The notes beneath the pieces were generated by a model. That model saw only the letters and a program-made list of their open reading frames with translations. It made no database searches and had not been told where the DNA came from. From PALSA-505 sp036501145 (lineage in GTDB: Bacteria > Actinomycetota > Actinomycetes > Streptosporangiales > Streptosporangiaceae): a stretch of 64,000 bases of DNA. Of this stretch, positions 15,933 through 24,365 are shown piece by piece (position 1 is the stretch's first letter; every line of letters begins with the position of its first letter). Both the position numbers and the translations under genes were made by a program. The DNA is taken from assembly GCA_036501145.1 (NCBI GenBank), contig DASYAV010000127.1, positions 1-64,000 on the forward strand, written 5' to 3'.

Positions 15933-17333
15933 TCAGGCCAGGCCGGTCGCGGACCGCTGGCTGCCTCCCGGGCGCCGGCCGGCCGGGCGGGAGATGATCC
16001 CCGGCACGCCGCGGCCACGCAGTGAGCAGCCGGCGGTCTCCGGCATCGTGATCAGGCCGACCGCGCCTACCACACAGGCCGCCATCATGTAGAAGGCCGG
16101 CATGAGCTTGTTGCCGGTGGCGCTGATCAGGGCGTTGTCGACGTAGGAGGCGGTGCCGCCGAAGGCAGCCGTCGCCACGTTGTAGGCGAGCGCCATGCCG
16201 GTATACCGCACATGGGCCGGGAACATCGCGGGGAAGGTAGCCGAGATCGTGCCGAGCTGCAGGACGAATATCAGCCCCATGATGGCGAACCCAAAGATCG
16301 CCAGGCCATACGACTGGTCCAGCAGCATGAACAACGGCGCGGACAGCACGAACAGCCCCGTGAGCGAGAGCCACCAGCACTTCTTCCTGCCGATCCGGTC
16401 CGACAGAGATCCCGCCACCGGCAGCAGCAGCATCATGGTGACCTGCCCGATGATGATCAGCACATCGGCGGACGTGCTGGACAGGCCGATGCTGGTCTGC
16501 AGGTAGGTCGGCATGTACGTGAGCAGCGTGTAGTCGGCCACGTTGAGCGCCACGACCAGGCAGAACAGCCGCAGCAGCGCTGGCCAGTAGCTGCGCACCA
16601 CGTCCATCAGCGCCGAGGAGGCCTGCTGCTCGGTCTCACCGGTGGATTCCAGCTCACGGAAGACCGGGCTGTCCTCCATCCGGAGCCGCAGGTACAGCCC
16701 GACCGCTCCCAGCGGGAGCCCGACCAGGAACGGAATCCGCCAGCCCCACGACGTCATCGCGGCGTTCCCGATGATGGTGTTGATGACCAGGGTGATGACC
16801 AGTCCGGCGGTGAACCCGCTCAGCGTGCCGAACTCCAGGAAGCTGCCCCAGAAGCCGCGCTTGGCGTCCGGGGCGTACTCGGCCATGAAGGTGGCCGCGC
16901 CGCCGTACTCACCGCCGGTGGAGAAGCCCTGCACCACCCGCAGGAGCACCAGGATGATCGGGGCCCAGATCCCGATGCTGTTGTGGTTGGGGATGACGCC
17001 GACGAGGAACGTCGCGCTCGACATCAGCAAGATCGTGGTGGACATGATCTTGTTGCGCCCGAGCCGGTCACCGAGCGGTCCCCAGACCATCCCGCCGAGC
17101 GGCCGCAGCACGAACGACACCGCGAAGACCAGCAGGGAAGCGGCCGTGGAATACGAACCGGGAAAGAAGTTCTTCCCGATCTCGATCGCCACATAGGAGT
17201 AGACGCCGTAGTCATACCACTCTGTCGCGTTGCCGATCGCGGCGGCGGCCACCGCCCGGCGCAGCAGGCTTACCGGTACCTCTGCGGCGAACGGGGCGTT
17301 ACCTCCCGCGCTGGCCGTTGACTGAGATGCCAT
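15933..17333 (-). CDS. MHS-type MFS permease (ProP-like), probable osmolyte uptake
   Basis: A 466-residue, about 12-helix transporter. AIGNATEWYDYGVYSY in helix 1 and GPLGDRLGRNK between helices 2 and 3 are signatures of the metabolite:H+ symporter family that includes ProP, as is the loop RVVQGFSTGGEYGGAATFMAEY. ProP relatives import proline, betaine and ectoines. ATG 17333 has AGGAAGG just upstream. A copy of the locus operator lies about 53-64 bases upstream, tying uptake to the catabolic genes. The C-terminal 30 residues are Gly/Arg-rich and cytoplasmic. Confidence 0.9.
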   Translation of the reverse strand: MASQSTASAGGNAPFAAEVPVSLLRRAVAAAAIGNATEWYDYGVYSYVAIEIGKNFFPGSYSTAASLLVFAVSFVLRPLGGMVWGPLGDRLGRNKIMSTTILLMSSATFLVGVIPNHNSIGIWAPIILVLLRVVQGFSTGGEYGGAATFMAEYAPDAKRGFWGSFLEFGTLSGFTAGLVITLVINTIIGNAAMTSWGWRIPFLVGLPLGAVGLYLRLRMEDSPVFRELESTGETEQQASSALMDVVRSYWPALLRLFCLVVALNVADYTLLTYMPTYLQTSIGLSSTSADVLIIIGQVTMMLLLPVAGSLSDRIGRKKCWWLSLTGLFVLSAPLFMLLDQSYGLAIFGFAIMGLIFVLQLGTISATFPAMFPAHVRYTGMALAYNVATAAFGGTASYVDNALISATGNKLMPAFYMMAACVVGAVGLITMPETAGCSLRGRGVPGIISRPAGRRPGGSQRSATGLA

Positions 17334-17385
17334 TGCCTTCCTCCAGCCGACCTTGCAGTCCGGAGGTCCCCGGCCGGACGACGGA

Positions 17386-17397
17386 TGTTGACAATCC
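17386..17397. promoter_or_regulatory. Operator half-palindrome TGTTGACAATCC (site 2)
   Basis: TGTTGACAATCCAAC here differs from TGTAGACAATCCTAC at site 1 in only two of 15 positions. It lies in the promoter of the MFS gene. Symmetry is weaker than at sites 1 and 3. Confidence 0.6.
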
Positions 17398-17590
17398 AAC
17401 AACTGTACAGGCTACGCCCAGCTACTACCCAGTGGCAGAGCAGGAAAACCGTGACCGGGAACTACGGGCCGTCAGCCACCGGTGGCCGGGAGCCGGCGGG
17501 AGGATGGCACGCCGCTCACCCGGCCACCCGCGGCCCAGCGGCAACGATCTTGCGGGAGGCGCGCACTGACACGTCAGCCGGCACCTCCGG

Positions 17591-18259
17591 TCAGGCAGGC
17601 TCGGCGCCCACCGGGCTGAGGCGCTCAACGGCGTCAGCCATGTGCGCCCGGACCAGGTCAAGCGCGCGCGGCTCGTCCCGGGCGAATATGGCGGCCAGCA
17701 GCTCGCGATGCTCGGCAACGAGTTCGCCGGGATCGGGATAGCGCTGCGGCAGCCGGTTCAGGCACATCTGGGTCTCGACAAGCAGTGCCCCGAGCGCCCG
17801 CTTGAGGCGCGGGCTGCCGGACGCCTCGACCAGCTGGGCGTGAAACCTCAGGTCGAGCTGCGCGAGTGATGACGCCCGCCTGGACCGGGCGGCCGTCTCC
17901 ATCCTTTTGACGATCTTGAACAACGGGTCGGACGCGCCGGGGTCGCGCCCGCGTATCAGTGCCTGCACCGCGGCGAGCTCGATCGCCTCACGGGCCAGGT
18001 AGATATCCCGGACGTCGTCGGTGTCGAGCTCGATGACGAACAGGCCCCGGTAACGCTCGCTGCGCAGCAGCCCTTCCTGGACGAGGCGCTGCATCGCCTC
18101 GCGCAGCACACCGCGGCTGACGTCAAGCTGCTGGGCCAGCCACACCTCGCTCATCTGCTCGCCAGGGGCGAACCTGCCTTCCATGATGCCGGCCCTGATC
18201 TGGTCGGCGATGATGCTGGCAGTTGACTCCCGACGCAGCGGCGCCAGTGGTTGTTGCAT
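17591..18259 (-). CDS. GntR family regulator with FCD domain, likely regulator of the ectoine locus
   Basis: 222 residues. The winged helix spans about 10-75 (ADQIRAGIMEGRFAPGEQMSE, then WLAQQLDVSRGVLREAMQRL). The all-helical FCD domain follows, with the acid/His metal-site positions in DLRFHAQLVEAS, EHRELLAAI and RAHM. FCD regulators usually release DNA on binding an organic acid or amino-acid-like inducer, so a pathway intermediate is plausible. A perfect palindrome of the same class as sites 1 and 2 lies about 97-109 bases before its start, suggesting autoregulation. This differs from the MocR-type EnuR known from proteobacterial ectoine clusters. Confidence 0.88.
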   Translation of the reverse strand: MQQPLAPLRRESTASIIADQIRAGIMEGRFAPGEQMSEVWLAQQLDVSRGVLREAMQRLVQEGLLRSERYRGLFVIELDTDDVRDIYLAREAIELAAVQALIRGRDPGASDPLFKIVKRMETAARSRRASSLAQLDLRFHAQLVEASGSPRLKRALGALLVETQMCLNRLPQRYPDPGELVAEHRELLAAIFARDEPRALDLVRAHMADAVERLSPVGAEPA

Positions 18260-18355
18260 GTGAGCACCCTGCCTTCTGTCCGCTGCGCCCGGCCGGCGGC
18301 AGGCACCCCCATGGCCTCCCGCCGTCGTTGAGTAGCTGCCCGTCGCTGTGTGTGA

Positions 18356-18368
18356 TTGTTGACAACAA
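18356..18368. promoter_or_regulatory. Palindromic operator TTGTTGACAACAA (site 3)
   Basis: A perfect 6+1+6 inverted repeat upstream of the GntR gene and next to the GH18 fragment. It shares TTGTnGACAA with site 1. It most likely serves autoregulation of the GntR gene. Confidence 0.68.
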
Positions 18369-18421
18369 GCGGCTCATGCTGAGCCTACAGCAGGCACCGC
18401 CGGGGCCATCGCCACGGATGC

Positions 18422-19017
18422 CCCAAGTACAACCTGACGGACGTCGACTTCGACATCGAGAACACCGCGCTAGGCGACACCGCCAACGAGTACAAGCGCG
18501 CCCAGGCGATCAAGATCCTGGAGAGCGAGGATCCGAACCTGAAGGTTTCGCTGACGATCCCGATGACCACCGTCGGCCTGCCCGGCACCGGGACCGGCGA
18601 GATACAGCAGGCCATCTCGGCCGGGGCCAGAATAAACGTATTCGGCATCGAGGACTTCGACTACGGGCTGCCGGCCGGCCAGACCCAGGTCAGCGCGGAC
18701 GAGACGGTGGCCAACGACGTCGCAACCCAACTCGGGTCGCTCTACGGCTGGTCCGCGGCGACGGCATGGTCGCACATCGGGATGACCCTGATGAACGGGC
18801 ACACCGACCAGCCCAGCGAGTTGTTCACCCCGGCCACGTTCGTCAGCCTGCGCGGCTTCACCCGGCAGCACCACGCGGCCTGGTTCACCTTCTGGTCGCT
18901 GAACCGGGACCGGCCATGCCCCGCTGGCGTCACGGAGCCGTGGGCCCCGGCACGTGCAGCAACATCAGCCAGGCCCGCCACGCCTTCACCAAGATCGTGG
19001 CCAGGTACGCCGGCTGA
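18422..19017 (+). pseudogene. 5-prime-truncated, frameshifted GH18 chitinase-like gene
   Basis: The frame begins abruptly at PKYNLTDVDFDIENTALGD. D-V-D-F-D-I-E is the DxxDxDxE catalytic motif of GH18. It continues through KVSLTIPMTTVGLPG, INVFGIEDFDYG and AAWFTFWSLNRDRPCPAGVT. There is no start codon, signal peptide or first barrel half. Near 18930-18950 the frame shifts: the expected ending GPGTCSNISQARHAFTKIVARYAG and its TGA (19015-19017) lie in the next frame. Intact relatives are secreted actinomycete GH18 proteins of 350 or more residues, and about 195 remain. Confidence 0.78.
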
Positions 19018-19076
19018 GAAGCGCGATGCTGGCATGCCGGCGGTGAAGTCCAGCGCCGTGGCGGACAGCGTCTGGC

Positions 19077-20015
19077 TCATACCTCAGCTTCAGGCTGAGG
19101 CCCGGCCGCGTACTCGGAGAAGATCTCACCTAGCACACGCCGCGCGCCCATGGCCTCTTCGTCGTCGTCACCTAGCGTGTGGGCGCAGGTGGCGAGCGTC
19201 TTCCAGAGGGCCCAGCCACGCCCGCGCGCCCATGCCCCGGCACCGGCCGGCAGCCGTTCCCGGAACGCCTGCCGGCCCTCGGCGGTCAGCAATGTCCAGG
19301 CGATGGCCAGGTCACAGGCCGGATCGCCGACGCCACAGGTGCCGAAGTCGATGACCGCCGCCAACCGCCCGCCGTTGAGCAGGAGATTTCCCTCGGCGAC
19401 GTCACCGTGGAACCAGCTCTGCACACCGTCCCAGCGTGCGTCGAGGGCGCTCTTCCAGATCTCGCGCGCCAGGCCGGCATCGACGTGGCCGTCCAGTTCC
19501 GCAAGCGCACCCTGGACCTGCCCGTCGTACGTGCGCAGTGTGCCGCCGCGGAACCAGTTGTGCGTGCCCGGGCTGGGCCCGCCGGCGGGGTCGATGCTCC
19601 GCAGAGCCGCCAGGAACCCGGCCAGGTCCACCGCGAACCCGACGGGATCGGCGATACGGCCCGCGCTGGCCGGCTCGCCGCTGAGCCATGGGTAGACCGA
19701 CCACGAGTACGGGTAACCCGCGCCGGGCGCACCCTTGGCCAGCGGTACCGGAATCGGCAGCGGAAGCTGGGGAGCGAGCACCGGAAGCCATCGGTGCTCC
19801 TTGTCGACCGCCAGTGCGTACTCGGCCGCGCTGGGCAGGCGCGCCAGCATTGCGGCACCGAGGTGGAACGTCCAGTTGTCCCAGCCACCGTTGGCCACCG
19901 GCCGAATCGGGAGACCGGCCCACTGCGGGAACTGCTGCCCGACGAGACGGCTTACCTGCTCCGCGTCGACGGTGATGCGCTGTGGCACGGGACCGAGATC
20001 CGGCGTGTTACTCAA
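19077..20015 (-). CDS. Aminoglycoside phosphotransferase (APH)-family kinase
   Basis: 312 residues. The Brenner motif WFHGDVAEGNLLL has catalytic H203-G-D205, and VIDFGTCGVGDPACDLA supplies the metal-binding D223. The N-lobe NGGWDNWTFHLG resembles the nucleotide-binding region of APH/MPH-like kinases. Family members phosphorylate aminoglycosides, macrolides, homoserine or choline-like substrates, and actinomycetes carry many with no resistance role, so the substrate is not assigned. It stands alone, with the LysR gene just upstream on the same strand. Confidence 0.85.
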   Translation of the reverse strand: MSNTPDLGPVPQRITVDAEQVSRLVGQQFPQWAGLPIRPVANGGWDNWTFHLGAAMLARLPSAAEYALAVDKEHRWLPVLAPQLPLPIPVPLAKGAPGAGYPYSWSVYPWLSGEPASAGRIADPVGFAVDLAGFLAALRSIDPAGGPSPGTHNWFRGGTLRTYDGQVQGALAELDGHVDAGLAREIWKSALDARWDGVQSWFHGDVAEGNLLLNGGRLAAVIDFGTCGVGDPACDLAIAWTLLTAEGRQAFRERLPAGAGAWARGRGWALWKTLATCAHTLGDDDEEAMGARRVLGEIFSEYAAGPQPEAEV

Positions 20016-20093
20016 CGAGCCATCCCGTCAGCTAGGGACTGAATGGGGAACTTGCCTGTAAAGCCGGCGTGCCCTCCCCGGTAAAGCTTGCCG

Positions 20094-20972
20094 CTAGGGA
20101 CCGCCGGGGCGGGTCTGCTGAACGGCGTGGTGCAGGGCCGCGGTGAAGGCCGCGGTCGCGGGTGGATCCGGTGGGTCGCCGTAGGTGGCCAGGTAGACGC
20201 GCCGCTTGAAGTCGCGCAGCGCGGTAGCCGCGATTCCGGGTGCCCGGTGGGTGCGCAGGGTCAGCCCGGGCATGGTGGTCACCCCCATGCCCGCGGCGAC
20301 GAGGGCCTGCTCGACGACGGGGTCGTCGCTGATGTAGGCGATGTGCGGGCTGAAGCCGGCCCTCTCGCACGCCTCGACGAACTCAGGACGGCAGTTTTCA
20401 CAGCCGGCGATCCAGGCCGAATCGTGGTGGTCCTCCAGCCTCTGGCCGGGTTCGAGACTGAGCAGGCGCATCGGGTCGTCGAACAGGTGGGTGGCGCGGA
20501 TGTCATCTGGTGTCGTGCCGTCGTAGCGGTAGATGACGGCGACGTCGACCTGCCCGGTCCGGAGCAGGTTGAGCGCCACCTTCGGGTGGGCTTCGGTCAG
20601 ATGCAGCTCGATGCCGGGATGCTCGCGGCGCAGGGTCGCCGCGGCGTGCGGTATCAGGGCGGCGAGCGCCGACTGGAAGCCGGCCACCCGGACCCGGCCG
20701 GCCCGCAGGCCCACCATCGCGGAAAGTTCCGCGGCGGCGGTGTCGACCCGGCCGACGATCTCGGTAGCGCGGCGGGCCAGGTGCTCGCCTTCCGGCGTAA
20801 GCCGGATGCCCCGGCCAACCCGCTGGACAAGCCGGGCGCCGGTCTCGGCCTCCAGCCGGGCCAGATGATGACTGACGGACGGCTGTGAGTAGTTCAGCTG
20901 CTTGGCGGCCTTGGTGACCGAGCCATGCTCGGCGACCGCCGCGAGAACCCGTAGCCGCACGATATCCAGCAT
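20094..20972 (-). CDS. LysR family regulator, divergent to cysteine dioxygenase
   Basis: 292 residues. The N-terminal winged helix is canonical (RLRVLAAVAEHGSVTKAAKQLNYSQPSVSHHLARLEAETG, residues 6-45), followed by the periplasmic-binding-like effector domain. It faces the cysteine dioxygenase gene with about 105 bases between starts. That gap holds the perfect palindrome 20987-21000. LysR proteins commonly activate the divergent gene with a co-inducer; cysteine or a sulfur metabolite is a reasonable guess. Confidence 0.9.
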   Translation of the reverse strand: MLDIVRLRVLAAVAEHGSVTKAAKQLNYSQPSVSHHLARLEAETGARLVQRVGRGIRLTPEGEHLARRATEIVGRVDTAAAELSAMVGLRAGRVRVAGFQSALAALIPHAAATLRREHPGIELHLTEAHPKVALNLLRTGQVDVAVIYRYDGTTPDDIRATHLFDDPMRLLSLEPGQRLEDHHDSAWIAGCENCRPEFVEACERAGFSPHIAYISDDPVVEQALVAAGMGVTTMPGLTLRTHRAPGIAATALRDFKRRVYLATYGDPPDPPATAAFTAALHHAVQQTRPGGP

Positions 20973-20986
20973 TCATTAAGAGTACG

Positions 20987-21000
20987 CATGAGTACTCATG
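20987..21000. promoter_or_regulatory. Palindrome CATGAGTACTCATG in a LysR/cysteine dioxygenase divergent promoter
   Basis: A perfect 14-base palindrome 15 bases from the LysR start codon and about 78 from the dioxygenase start. Placement fits a LysR recognition or autoregulatory site. Confidence 0.55.
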
Positions 21001-21077
21001 ATTATTGGCATTGGACGAATGAGTTCTCCTGGCGGGACGCTGAACAGGACGAACCCGCTCGCGAAGGAGGACGCGCC

Positions 21078-21611
21078 ATGACAACCACATCGACCGCCCG
21101 CCATCTGGCCATCCCGGCCGTCAGGCCGGCGATCACCGATCTCGTCGCGGGAGTGCGCCAGGCCATCGACGTACGAGCGGACTGGGCGCACACCGCGCAA
21201 CTCGTCACCGGCCAGTTGCGCGCGCACCTGCCCGACGCCGGCATCCTGACGCCTGACCAGCGTCGCGGTGACCCCGACCGAATCGCCTACCACGTACTGC
21301 ACGCCGAGCCCGACGGAACGTTCTCCATCCTCGCCCTGGTCTGGCGCCCTGGGCAGAGCACCCGGATCCACGACCACATCACCTGGTGCGTCGTGGGCGT
21401 GCTGGCGGGCACCGAGCACGAAGAACTGTTCGACGAAGCGCTCAACCCCATCGGCGAAAGGGACAACCAGCTGGGCGAGGTCAGCGGCTTCGCGCCGCCG
21501 GGTGACATCCACCGCATCCGGAACCACAGCACCGAGACCGCCATCAGCTTGCACATCTACGGCACCGATATCACCCGGGTCGGGTCGAGCGCCCGCCGTT
21601 ACTACAGCTGA
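21078..21611 (+). CDS. Cysteine dioxygenase-type cupin enzyme
   Basis: 177 residues. The cupin block STRIHDHITWCVVGVLAGTEHEELF gives the iron ligands (HDH and a later His in PGDIHRIRNHS). The Cys in the first motif corresponds to the Cys that forms the Cys-Tyr crosslink in cysteine dioxygenases. The expected reaction is cysteine plus O2 to cysteine sulfinate. AAGGAGG (21064-21070) before ATG 21078 fixes the start. A small membrane protein follows 27 bases later. Confidence 0.85.
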   Translation: MTTTSTARHLAIPAVRPAITDLVAGVRQAIDVRADWAHTAQLVTGQLRAHLPDAGILTPDQRRGDPDRIAYHVLHAEPDGTFSILALVWRPGQSTRIHDHITWCVVGVLAGTEHEELFDEALNPIGERDNQLGEVSGFAPPGDIHRIRNHSTETAISLHIYGTDITRVGSSARRYYS

Positions 21612-21638
21612 CTGTGAGCCGTTACAGTCGCAGCTGTC

Positions 21639-21872
21639 ATGGCCATCACAATCCTTGCCGTCGTGCTCGGGCTTCTGCTCGCCGCCGCGGCTATCTCCAT
21701 CCCCCAATTGGTGCGCGCCAGGCGCCAGCGGCCAGATGATGATGACACGCAGGCCTACCTGAGGAAAACCGGCCGGTCAGGGCGGGACATCGCGCAGGAG
21801 AACGCGGCCGTGCGGGCGGAGCAGGAAGACGCTGCCCGGTCACAGCCTGCGCGCGGTCCGGAGAACGCTTAG
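21639..21872 (+). CDS. Small single-pass membrane protein
   Basis: A 77-residue protein: one N-terminal hydrophobic helix (AITILAVVLGLLLAAAAISI), then a charged cytoplasmic tail (RARRQRPDDDD, later GRDIAQENAAVRAEQEDAA) likely to be helical. No family was recognised. It is in the same direction and close behind the cysteine dioxygenase gene, so probably cotranscribed. Confidence 0.6.
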   Translation: MAITILAVVLGLLLAAAAISIPQLVRARRQRPDDDDTQAYLRKTGRSGRDIAQENAAVRAEQEDAARSQPARGPENA

Positions 21873-21979
21873 CTCCCACGCGACACAATCTAGGTGTATT
21901 GACCACGAGCGTTGTTGACACTGGAGCCGATGCGTCGGCGTGCCAGCGTGTGAGTCCGTGCAGTCTCCGGCAGTGAGGC

Positions 21980-22882
21980 TCAGCTGGTCGCGCTCTGCAT
22001 ATGGGGTTCTGCTTGTGCGTGTACGGCGGCTGCGATCGTGCAGGCGGCGCGCACGAAGGCAGCGACGGCCGGTGAGCGTGCGTCCTGGGGCCAGGCGACG
22101 GCCAGCGTGGAGTCCGGCAGGTCGCCGACCGGGCGGTAGGCGATCCCGGGTCGTGGGTAGCGCCGGGCCACCGAGGCGGGCGCGAAGAACACGACGCTGC
22201 CCGTCTCGACGAGGCTGAAGATCTCCGAGAGGTTGGAGGCTGGCCGCGCCGACCCGGACCTGTGCTCGACGGAGCGGCCGTGGCTGGCCGGGGCGCCACC
22301 GGGGAGCTTCCGACCGGCCAGGTCGTCCAGGCACAGCTGGGTCCGGGCGGCCAACGGGTCGGCGGCGGCCACGGCGACCAGGACCGGCTCGGTTAGCAGC
22401 GGCTCGCTGTCCAGGCCGCGGCCATCGAAGGGGCACAGCACAAGTGCCACGTCAGCGCGGCCGTCGCGAAGTGCCTGCGGCTGCTCGCCGAACCCCCCGA
22501 GGACCAGCTCGGGCGGCAGGGCCGCGCCGTCGGTGCCGTAGGCATCCAGGATCTGCGGCAGCAGGCCGCCGTCGACGTCGGCCTTGAGCGCGATCCGCAG
22601 CCGGGGTGATGTGCTGCCTGCCTGCCGGGCCCGGTGGGCGGCGGCGGCGACCGCTTCCAGGGCGGTCCGGGCGTCGCGCAGCAGGACCTCCCCGGCGGCG
22701 GTGAGTTTCACCTGCCGGGTGGTCCGCTCGAACAGCGTCACGCCGAGCTGTCGTTCAAGGTCCCGGATCGCGCGGGACAGCGGGGGCTGCGCCATGTCCA
22801 GCCGGGCGGCGGCTCGTCCGAAGTGCAGTTCCTCCGCGACGGCGACGAAGTAGCGGAGCTGCCGCACCTCAAGGTCATTCAT
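21980..22882 (-). CDS. LysR family regulator (aromatic/CatR-like N-terminus)
   Basis: 300 residues. The HTH reads LEVRQLRYFVAVAEELHFGRAAARLDMAQPPLSRAIRDLERQLG, the strongly conserved form seen in BenM/CatR-like and many reductase-linked LysR proteins. The C-terminal effector domain is complete. It is divergent from the NmrA-type gene at 23008, with a short inverted repeat at 22884-22904 directly beside its start codon. Confidence 0.9.
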   Translation of the reverse strand: MNDLEVRQLRYFVAVAEELHFGRAAARLDMAQPPLSRAIRDLERQLGVTLFERTTRQVKLTAAGEVLLRDARTALEAVAAAAHRARQAGSTSPRLRIALKADVDGGLLPQILDAYGTDGAALPPELVLGGFGEQPQALRDGRADVALVLCPFDGRGLDSEPLLTEPVLVAVAAADPLAARTQLCLDDLAGRKLPGGAPASHGRSVEHRSGSARPASNLSEIFSLVETGSVVFFAPASVARRYPRPGIAYRPVGDLPDSTLAVAWPQDARSPAVAAFVRAACTIAAAVHAQAEPHMQSATS

Positions 22883-22883
22883 A

Positions 22884-22904
22884 TCGCCAGGGTATCAATG
22901 GCGA
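22884..22904. promoter_or_regulatory. Inverted repeat TCGCCA-n9-TGGCGA before the LysR gene
   Basis: Six-base arms (22884-22889 and 22899-22904) spaced by nine bases, in the divergent promoter between the LysR and NmrA-type genes. The spacing fits a LysR box; the arms are short, so this is tentative. Confidence 0.45.
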
Positions 22905-23007
22905 CCGAGTCGGTCCTTCACCTGCGCCGTCGTGCCAGGTTCACTCGGAAGTATCCGGCCACGCCCCCTGGGATTTGCGCCGTCGACCGTCTTTCACGGA
23001 GGTACTC

Positions 23008-23889
23008 ATGATCGTCATCACTACGCCGACCGGCGACACCGGACGACAGGTCCTGGACCGGGTCCTGGACAGCGGAGAGGCGGTCCGTGTGATCGCCCGC
23101 GATCCCTCCCGGCTGCCGGAGCACGTGCAGGCAAACGCTGAGGTGGTGCAGGGCTCCCACGGCGACGCCGACACGACCACGAAGGCGCTTGAGGGCGCTG
23201 ACCGAATGTTCTGGCTCGTGCCCCCGGCCGGCTTCCACGATGCTGACAGCGCCCGGCGCTACTACCTGGAGTTCGCCCGGTCTGCCGCGCAGGAGGCCGC
23301 GAGTCGGGGGGTGCGGGTGGTGGGGGTCACCTCCCTGGGCCGAGGGTACGAGGGCGAGGCCGGGCTCCTGTCGGCCGCGCTGGCGATGGACGAGTTGATC
23401 GAAGGCACCGGCGCGCACTACCGGGCACTGGCCCTGCCGTTCTTCATGGAGAACCTGCTCCGTCAGGCCCGGCCGATGGGAGAGCAGGGAACGTTCTCCA
23501 TGGCGAACACCGCGGACCGGCCGCTGCCGACCGTCGCCACCCGTGATGTCGCCGCCGCGGCGGCGGCGCTCCTGCTGGACACCTCCTGGAGCGGGCAGGC
23601 CCGCGTTCCCTTGGTCAGTCCCGACAACCTGACCCCCGTCGAAATGGCCGAGATCATCTCCGACACCATGGGCCGCACGGTGCGCTACCAGCAGGTTCCG
23701 CTCGCAGACTTCCAGGCCCGCATGGTGCAGCGCGGCGCGCGCCCCGCGCTGGCGCAGGACATGGCGGACATGGTCAAGGCGCAGAACGACGGGATCTACG
23801 ACGCCGAACCCCGCGACCCGGGCTCCGCCACCGCCACCGGCTTCCGCCAGTGGTGCCAGGACACCCTCAAGCCGGCATTCACGAGCTGA
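23008..23889 (+). CDS. NmrA-type atypical SDR (NAD(P)-binding) protein
   Basis: 293 residues. The protein opens IVITTPTGDTGRQVLDRVLDSGE, the GxxGxxG loop of extended/atypical SDRs. It lacks the YxxxK pair of classical enzymes and ends with helices like those of NmrA/QOR2 redox sensors and quinone reductases. ACGGAGGT precedes ATG 23008, which is preferred to the upstream in-frame start at 22975. Facing the LysR gene, it is that regulator's probable target. Confidence 0.85.
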   Translation: MIVITTPTGDTGRQVLDRVLDSGEAVRVIARDPSRLPEHVQANAEVVQGSHGDADTTTKALEGADRMFWLVPPAGFHDADSARRYYLEFARSAAQEAASRGVRVVGVTSLGRGYEGEAGLLSAALAMDELIEGTGAHYRALALPFFMENLLRQARPMGEQGTFSMANTADRPLPTVATRDVAAAAAALLLDTSWSGQARVPLVSPDNLTPVEMAEIISDTMGRTVRYQQVPLADFQARMVQRGARPALAQDMADMVKAQNDGIYDAEPRDPGSATATGFRQWCQDTLKPAFTS

Positions 23890-24068
23890 TCCAGCTTCGT
23901 CTCGAACGGCGCCGACCAGGCCGCAGAGATTTCCGACCCTTCCCTGGCCTTCGAGACATATCTGCTGTCGGTGATGGAGACCCCATGTGACCGATCGCGG
24001 CGTGGTCGCCGCACGCGGCCCCATGCGGCGTGCCAAGTTCCCGTCATCACAACAGATAGACGATCTGA

Positions 24069-24334
24069 ATGAACATCGACGGCAAGGCCGTTCTCGTCAC
24101 TGGCGCGTCCTCCGGGATCGGCGCCGCTACCGGAGGACGCGCCGCCGCTGCGGCGGGAGCTCTCGTTGTGCTGGTCGCGCGACGCGAAGACCGCATCGAC
24201 GCTCTGGCTGCGGAGATCGGCGATCATGCGATCGCTGTGCGCTGCGACGTCACCGACATCGGGCAGGTGCGTCACGCGGTCAATGCCGTGGTGGACGCGT
24301 TCGCGGCATCGACGTGGTGGTCAACAACGCTGGT
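24069..24334 (+). pseudogene. N-terminal fragment of a classical SDR, fused in frame to a sedolisin
   Basis: ATG 24069 starts NIDGKAVLVTGASSGIGAATG, the cofactor loop TGxxxGIG, followed by RREDRIDALAAEIG and CDVTDIGQVRHAVNAV. Near 24300 a base is lost: the next SDR motif GIDVVVNNAG (24305-24334) is in another frame, while the open frame reads AASTWWSTT. After NNAG the SDR ends. The catalytic Ser-Tyr-Lys part is absent and a peptidase begins by 24366. Confidence 0.78.
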
Positions 24335-24365
24335 CAGGACCGGCAAGTATCCACGGCCGGCCGAC

